From JAFAVZ01 sp036009105 (GTDB lineage: Bacteria > Acidobacteriota > Thermoanaerobaculia > Gp7-AA8), in assembly GCA_036009105.1 (NCBI GenBank), contig DASYMJ010000260.1, forward strand, positions 1 to 18,843: a stretch of DNA of 18,843 nt. The letters run 5' to 3'. Every line of letters begins with the position of its first letter. Position 1 is the first letter of the stretch. A program made the position numbers and the translations under genes. The notes under the pieces were generated by a model. That model saw nothing but the letters and a program-made list of their open reading frames with translations, was not told where the DNA came from and made no database searches. This document shows positions 14,608 to 18,843 of the stretch, piece after piece.

Positions 14608-15384
14608 ATGTTCGAGACATCCGTCGTCCAGGTTCGCGAGGTGGCCGCGGAGCGTCGCTTCGGCCTCCTCAGCGCGTCGATCGCCGCCCATAGCTTCATC
14701 GTCGTCGCCCTGATCGCGAGCAGCCTCAGCGCCATCAACTTCCCGGCTCACGCACCGAATCAGATGGAGCTTTTCCGCGCCGTGGAGCTCCCCCCCGTTC
14801 CCATCCAGAAGGGCCGTCCGGACGGCGGCCAGCAGAAGCAGCCGGAGCAGAAGCCGGCCGTGGCCACTCCCCAGAAGCCGACCGACGTGACCGCACCTCG
14901 GACCACGCCGGACCGGGTGACGGCGCTGCAGCCGCCTTCCGCGGCGAGCACCGACACCAACCCCGGCACGCCGAGCGCCGGCAGCGGCGACGGCACCGGC
15001 ACCAATACGGGCCCGGTCGGCGACCCGAACGGCATCCAGGGCGGTCTTCCCATCGTGCCCGAGGCGGTCATCCCGCCGCCCGCCCCCACCCAGATTTTTC
15101 GCGCCGTGGGCGAAGTGAAGCCGGCCACGGTGCTCTACCGGGTGTCGCCGAGTTATCCGGCGATGGCCGCGCGCGCCGGCATCAGCGGCGTGGTGGTGGT
15201 GGAGTGCATCATCGGCAGCGACGGCACCATCCGCGACCCGCACGTCGTGCGCAGCTCGTTCGCCGCGTTCAACCAGCCGGCCATGGACGCGGTGAGCCAG
15301 TGGCGCTTCGCGCCCGGCACGCTGCACGGCAGCGCGGTGGACACGTACTTTGAATTGACGGTGACGTTCACGCTGCACCGGTAG
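14608..15384 (+). CDS. TonB-family energy transducer
   Basis: 258 aa. ATG 14608 is preferred to the earlier GTG at 14578 because AAGGAGGG sits seven bases upstream of it. One membrane helix at about 19-41 (GLLSASIAAHSFIVVALIASSL) is followed by a Pro/Gln/Lys linker through the periplasm (PPVPIQKG, PEQKPAVATPQKP, VIPPPAP) and the TonB C-terminal domain at 171-258: VSPSYPAMAARAGISGVVVVE, GSDGTIRDPHVV, FNQPAMDAVSQWRFAPGT. It would transmit inner-membrane proton force to outer-membrane receptors or secretion ports. No ExbB/ExbD or receptor gene is in the window, so the partner is unknown. It stands alone between the divergent emfourin-like gene and a convergent hairpin. Confidence 0.9.
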   Translation: MFETSVVQVREVAAERRFGLLSASIAAHSFIVVALIASSLSAINFPAHAPNQMELFRAVELPPVPIQKGRPDGGQQKQPEQKPAVATPQKPTDVTAPRTTPDRVTALQPPSAASTDTNPGTPSAGSGDGTGTNTGPVGDPNGIQGGLPIVPEAVIPPPAPTQIFRAVGEVKPATVLYRVSPSYPAMAARAGISGVVVVECIIGSDGTIRDPHVVRSSFAAFNQPAMDAVSQWRFAPGTLHGSAVDTYFELTVTFTLHR

Positions 15385-15390
15385 CGGACA

Positions 15391-15422
15391 GCGGGCGGCG
15401 AGCCGGCGAGCTCGCTGCCCGC
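15391..15422. terminator. Long hairpin after the TonB gene
   Basis: GCGGGCGGCGAGC (15391-15403) pairs with GCTCGCTGCCCGC (15410-15422) through a 13-bp stem with one G-T pair and a six-base loop. It begins six bases past the TonB stop and lies between convergent genes. No T-run follows, so it would be a stem-only or Rho-assisted terminator, possibly in both directions. Confidence 0.55.
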
Positions 15423-15480
15423 GGCACTCGTCCCGCCGCGCGACCGGCCACGCAAGGTGAGCCGGCATCTCGTCAAGAGG

Positions 15481-17022
15481 TCATCGCAGGTGTAGCGGCG
15501 GCGGCGGTGCCTTGCCCTGCCGGACGTGAGCCGGAACGGCGAAGATCCCGAACACCAGCAGCGCGATGACGGCGAGATAGCAGGCCGCGGTCGCGGCCAG
15601 CCAGCCCAGGAACCAGCGCTCGCGCTTGCCCACCGTGTCGCCGACCTGCTGTTCGACCCACCGCTCGGTCAGGCGTTTGCCGTAGTCGCGCTTTCGCTGT
15701 TGGAACGTAATCCTCGAATCCTCGAAGCGCTGCCAGGCCGCGGTCAGGCCGATGCACAGCGGAAAGATGAAGAGATAGACCGCATAGATGGCGCTGCCGA
15801 ACTGGAAGACATACGGATCGAACGGCGTCTTGAACATGGCGGCGATGAAGGAGGCGATCACCACCGCGACGGCCGCGACCATGCTGTCGGTGAGCGACTT
15901 GGTGAGCGACTGCACCTGCTCGCTGTAGCCCTTCGTCGTCGCGTCGACCGTCGCCTCCAGCTCCTTGATGTGGGCCAGGTACTTGTCGAGCTCTCCGTTG
16001 AGGAAGGTGTCCCAGCCGCCCTGGATGCGCTTGTCGATCTCGCCGCACTGGGCGAGCAGCTCTTCGAGCGAAGGGCTGTCCCGCAGGACGCCGGCGAAGG
16101 CATGCTGCACGATGGTGAGGCGGTCGCCGACGCGGCGCTCGTCCTCATATACCCACGCCGCGCGATGGGCCAGGGTGCGCGCGGCCTCCCACCGGTCGCG
16201 CATGGCGGCGCGCACCGCGGAGGCGTCGCCGAGCTCGATCGTCGCCGCGCTCTTATCCGTGGCGAACGTGATACTCCACAAGTCGGCGCTGCGCATCGAG
16301 CGGCCGGCGAGATAGAGCAGGCTGCAGACGAGCAGTTGCGCATAGAGCGCGCCGGCGATCGGCGGCCGGTCCTGCCCCGCAGCGTCGAGCTGCAGCGGCG
16401 TGAGGCGCTGGAGATCGAAGCCGACCCACTTCAGCTTGTCCGTCTCCCGCGCGCGAGCCACCATCAGGGTCCGCTCGCCCGAGGCCGGCGGCGGGGTGTT
16501 CCAGCGCGCCGTCGCAGCGCCGCCGAGGATGGCCACGTACCTGCCCTCCAGATCGATCGCGACGTCGGGGATGAGGTAGACGATCCTGCGGCCGGTGTCG
16601 CTCTCGTCGAGTTGCCGCAACGGCACGAGCAACGCGCGCTCCAGCGCTTCCGGGAAGAAGAAGAGGCGGACGTCGATGTTGGGATCGACCAGGTTCCAAT
16701 GCTTCAGCAGCTCGCTCTTGCCTATGCGCAGATCGAGGACGAAATGCTCCTCCTCGCTGGCCCGCAATGCTTCCAGCCCACGGTTGTTGCCGAGATCGAG
16801 CAGCGGCCACTCGCCGAACGAGAGACTGAAGCTGACCGCCGGACCGTAAGTCGTCCGCAGCTCGGTGAGCGCGCGAGCGAACTCCCCGTCATCGCGCGGC
16901 AGCTTCGACGCCGGAAACCGCTGGTCGGTGTAGGAGAAAGCGAGCGGCGACTCGCCGCGCGGCAACACCTCCTCCCCGATGCCGAGCAACGCCGCGAGCT
17001 TCTCGAGCGGAGCGGTGCTCAC
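15481..17022 (-). CDS. Unrecognised protein with C-terminal membrane helices
   Basis: 513 aa if translation starts at GTG 17022, which overlaps the upstream TGA as GTGA; a TTG at 17034 would add four residues. No signal peptide. Residues 1-320 are soluble, mixed alpha/beta (EEEHFVLDLRIGKSELLKHW, RIVYLIPDVAIDLEGRYVAIL, DLWSITFATDKSAATIELGD). Residues 320-380 look like a coiled coil (LEELLAQCGEIDKRI, ELDKYLAHIKELEATVDATT). Three membrane helices follow at about 380-397, 404-429 and 470-496, with a long basic cytoplasmic-type loop between the second and third (RFEDSRITFQQRKRDYGKRL), and a Pro-rich tail. I know no family for it. The stop/start overlap ties it to the NdpA-like gene, so the pair likely acts together, perhaps a cytoplasmic sensor region coupled to a membrane module. 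Confidence 0.75.
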   Translation of the reverse strand: MSTAPLEKLAALLGIGEEVLPRGESPLAFSYTDQRFPASKLPRDDGEFARALTELRTTYGPAVSFSLSFGEWPLLDLGNNRGLEALRASEEEHFVLDLRIGKSELLKHWNLVDPNIDVRLFFFPEALERALLVPLRQLDESDTGRRIVYLIPDVAIDLEGRYVAILGGAATARWNTPPPASGERTLMVARARETDKLKWVGFDLQRLTPLQLDAAGQDRPPIAGALYAQLLVCSLLYLAGRSMRSADLWSITFATDKSAATIELGDASAVRAAMRDRWEAARTLAHRAAWVYEDERRVGDRLTIVQHAFAGVLRDSPSLEELLAQCGEIDKRIQGGWDTFLNGELDKYLAHIKELEATVDATTKGYSEQVQSLTKSLTDSMVAAVAVVIASFIAAMFKTPFDPYVFQFGSAIYAVYLFIFPLCIGLTAAWQRFEDSRITFQQRKRDYGKRLTERWVEQQVGDTVGKRERWFLGWLAATAACYLAVIALLVFGIFAVPAHVRQGKAPPPPLHLR

Positions 17023-18071
17023 AGCCGGCGCCAATTCGGCACCCGCAGTCTCAACACCGCGACCTCGGTGCCGTCCGGCAGCGTCTCGAAGCTGGTGCTC
17101 TCGATCACGTCCCCCTCCCGGTCCGCATTCACCTCGAACGACACGCCAAAGTCCCCTCGAAACCTGCTCTTGCGCAGCAGCGTCTCCTGCGCATACACCG
17201 GATCGAGCCGGATGCGTTTGTCGTGCGGGAACTTCCTGAGGATCTCTTCCTGCGCGATCTCCTGCGCCTCTTCCGGCAATTGCTCGACGAGCTGCTGCAC
17301 GTTCACCGACTTGCCGAGGATGGCTGCCTTGAACTGCTCCCGCACCACCTCGGCAGCTTCGCGAGGAATCGTCACTGCTTCCGCGGTCATCCGCTCGATG
17401 GTCTTGATGCCGACGCTGTACAGGCTCTTCGTCGAGGTCTTCTCGTCGAGCACCAGCTTCGCGTTGAGAAAGCGGACGGCGAAAAAGTTCGCCGTTCCGG
17501 CGGCGGCCTGGCGGTCCAGCAGGAGCAGGTCGAACTTCTTCTGCGTGTCGCGCGGTGGCACCAGCGCCGCCTTCTGCAGCTTCTCCGGCGGCGGCATCAC
17601 GTCGCTGGCCACATCGAAGCTCACCACCCGCTTGCCGTGCAGCTTCTCGATCCGCTGCACCAGGCCGCGTCCGGGATCGAGCTTGAAGAGCGCCAGGTAA
17701 TCGCTCGCCTTGCCGTTTTCCGCGGTGACGAGGCAGACCGCCAGGCTGCCCGAGGCGATGCGCTGGTCGGTTCCCATCGCGCCGTGCAGCAGCCGGGCGA
17801 GATCCTGCGACGCGGCGACGAAGCGGCTGCCGTCATCCAGGATGCGGAAGCAGGCATCGCTCGCCTCGGGCGAGCCGTCCTTCTTCTCGAAGTGCGCGGA
17901 ATGCGTCTGCTCGTCGCCCAGCGCGTTCTGCGCCTGCGCGCTGAAGTAGTCCTGCAGCGCCGGGTTGTCGCTGAGCGTGAGCTCCGCCTCCGACAGAAAT
18001 GGCGCGGGCTGCTGATGGTCGACGATATGGACGATGGCCCGCTGCACGGTGACACTGGCAGTCTTTCGCAT
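17019..18071 (-). CDS. Nucleoid-associated protein, NdpA/YejK (NA37) family
   Basis: 350 aa, cytoplasmic. The pattern fits the 37-kDa nucleoid-associated family: VQRAIVHIVDHQ near the N-terminus (9-20), LQDYFSAQAQNAL (39-51), a hydrophobic core SGSLAVCLVTAENGKASDYLALFKLD (107-132), RVVSFDVASDVMPPPEKLQKAAL (148-170), KKFDLLLLDRQ (178-188) and FFAVRFLNAKLVLD (196-209). E. coli YejK copurifies with the nucleoid, but its activity is not defined. The C-terminal third (230-350) is more divergent. The start at 18071 has no good ribosome site and is 15 bases after the EamA stop; the end overlaps the next gene by four bases (GTGA). Together these suggest one transcript. The family call is by remembered sequence pattern. 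Confidence 0.75.
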   Translation of the reverse strand: MRKTASVTVQRAIVHIVDHQQPAPFLSEAELTLSDNPALQDYFSAQAQNALGDEQTHSAHFEKKDGSPEASDACFRILDDGSRFVAASQDLARLLHGAMGTDQRIASGSLAVCLVTAENGKASDYLALFKLDPGRGLVQRIEKLHGKRVVSFDVASDVMPPPEKLQKAALVPPRDTQKKFDLLLLDRQAAAGTANFFAVRFLNAKLVLDEKTSTKSLYSVGIKTIERMTAEAVTIPREAAEVVREQFKAAILGKSVNVQQLVEQLPEEAQEIAQEEILRKFPHDKRIRLDPVYAQETLLRKSRFRGDFGVSFEVNADREGDVIESTSFETLPDGTEVAVLRLRVPNWRRL

Positions 18072-18086
18072 GCGGAGATCGTACTG

Positions 18087-18843
18087 CTAACTCTCCGGCG
18101 CCACCTCGTCCGCGGCGGCTCTCCGCTTGGTCAGCGAGGTCACGTACACCACGCCGATCACGCCGCTGATGGTGAGCGCGCTGCCGAGCGCCGCGAGCGG
18201 CGTGATGCGGTCATTGAGCAGAGTGGCACCGAGGGCCATGGAGATGATGACCGCCAGCTGGGAGATCACGCCGACCGTCATCGCATCGACCCAGCGCAGG
18301 GTGAACGTCATCGTCAATTGTGCGCCGATGGCGAAGAGCGAGGTCGCGAGCAGCGCCACCCACTCCGAGGCCGTCGGCGTCTTCCACGACCAGAGGCCTT
18401 GAGGCATGGTCACGAAGAGGCCGAGGAGGCAGAAGCTGCCGTAGACCGACCACGAATTCTCGCCGCGGCGCGCCGCGCGCATGGCCGTCACCGCGGCGCC
18501 GGAAGCCACCGCCGAGCAGGCGCCGATCAGCTCCCACTTGCCGAAGCCGAGCAGCTCGCCCGGCGCCGCGTGCGCGTGCACGACCAGGAACACGCCGAGG
18601 AGCGCGACCGGCATCGGGATCAGGACCCCGGCGCTGATCTCTTCGCCGAGGAAGAGCATGGAGAGAAAGCCGCTGTAGAGCGGCGCCGTGTAGTTGAGCA
18701 GCGTGGCCACGCCGACGGTGGTGTGCTCGATGGCGATGAAGTACAGCAGCACGGCGAGGCCGCCGAAGAAGCCGCGCAGGAAGAGCAGGTCGAGCCGCTG
18801 GAAATGCAGCGCGGCGCGGCGGTAGCGCGGCACGAGGAGGCAG
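18087..18843 (-). CDS. EamA/DMT-superfamily transporter, 5' end cut by the window
   Basis: The frame is open to the window edge, so the N-terminus (probably the first one or two helices) is missing; about 252 codons are present. The visible part has a run of membrane helices with EamA features: RGFFGGLAVLLYFIAIEHTTVGVATLLNYTAPLYSGFLSMLFLGEEIS, then a second repeat beginning near WELIGACSAVASGAAVTAMRAAR and ending ISQLAVIISMALGATLLNDRITPLAALGSALTISGVIGVVYV. The two-fold repeat, each with a P/Q-containing helix followed by a charged end, is the DMT pattern. Such proteins export metabolites or amino acids across the inner membrane; the substrate cannot be deduced. It ends 15 bases before the NdpA-like gene and may be the first gene of that transcript in this window. 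Confidence 0.88.
   Translation of the reverse strand, partial: CLLVPRYRRAALHFQRLDLLFLRGFFGGLAVLLYFIAIEHTTVGVATLLNYTAPLYSGFLSMLFLGEEISAGVLIPMPVALLGVFLVVHAHAAPGELLGFGKWELIGACSAVASGAAVTAMRAARRGENSWSVYGSFCLLGLFVTMPQGLWSWKTPTASEWVALLATSLFAIGAQLTMTFTLRWVDAMTVGVISQLAVIISMALGATLLNDRITPLAALGSALTISGVIGVVYVTSLTKRRAAADEVAPES

Noticed and set aside
15526..17700. 724-codon plus-strand open frame
   Set aside because: It is antisense to two coupled minus-strand genes with coherent products and shows no domain of its own.

Overview
The window is GC-rich DNA from a Gram-negative bacterium. Envelope features include a TonB protein, lipoprotein signals, c-type cytochromes and secreted proteases. The best guess is Acidobacteriota, perhaps Thermoanaerobaculia-like. 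That guess rests on the style of the secreted protein at 720-1946, the T-type sulfatase-fold/TPR protein, the four-helix-bundle gene with heptamer arrays and the HEAT/TPR multihaem cytochrome. No rRNA or marker gene is present to confirm it.

Layout. 1-520 (+): tail of a cold-shock protein with its terminator, then two tiny basic ORFs. 720-1946 (-): secreted PPC-like protein with a clear promoter whose spacer is a perfect dyad. 2009-2407: no convincing gene. 2408-2590 (+): 60-aa membrane peptide, converging through a hairpin on an M16 zinc peptidase (2627-5503, -) that lies behind a 91-aa membrane-anchored protein (5604-5879, -). 5951-6898 (+): Rof-type Rho antiterminator and a six-helix membrane protein. 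6899-9370: four-helix-bundle (S23/IVP) gene bounded by inverted arrays of a 7-bp repeat, then a sulfatase-fold/TPR protein, then a second inverted pair of the same arrays with no gene inside. 9409-11796: M4 (thermolysin-like) protease behind a candidate sigma-54 promoter and upstream palindrome. 11804-14133: cytochrome c' overlapping an eight-haem cytochrome lipoprotein with HEAT/TPR tail. 14144-14542 (-): emfourin-like protein, a possible partner of the M4 protease. 14608-15384 (+): TonB protein. 15481-18843 (-): EamA transporter (cut by the edge), NdpA/YejK-family nucleoid-associated protein and an unrecognised membrane protein, closely packed.

How genes may work together. The M4 protease and the emfourin-like protein could be an enzyme/inhibitor pair interrupted by the two cytochrome genes. 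The two cytochromes look translationally coupled and probably serve one periplasmic redox or detoxification task. The NdpA-like and membrane proteins share a GTGA stop/start and should be made together. The least explained structure is the heptamer-array system at 6899-9370, which looks like one occupied and one empty copy of the same small element placed in gene gaps.
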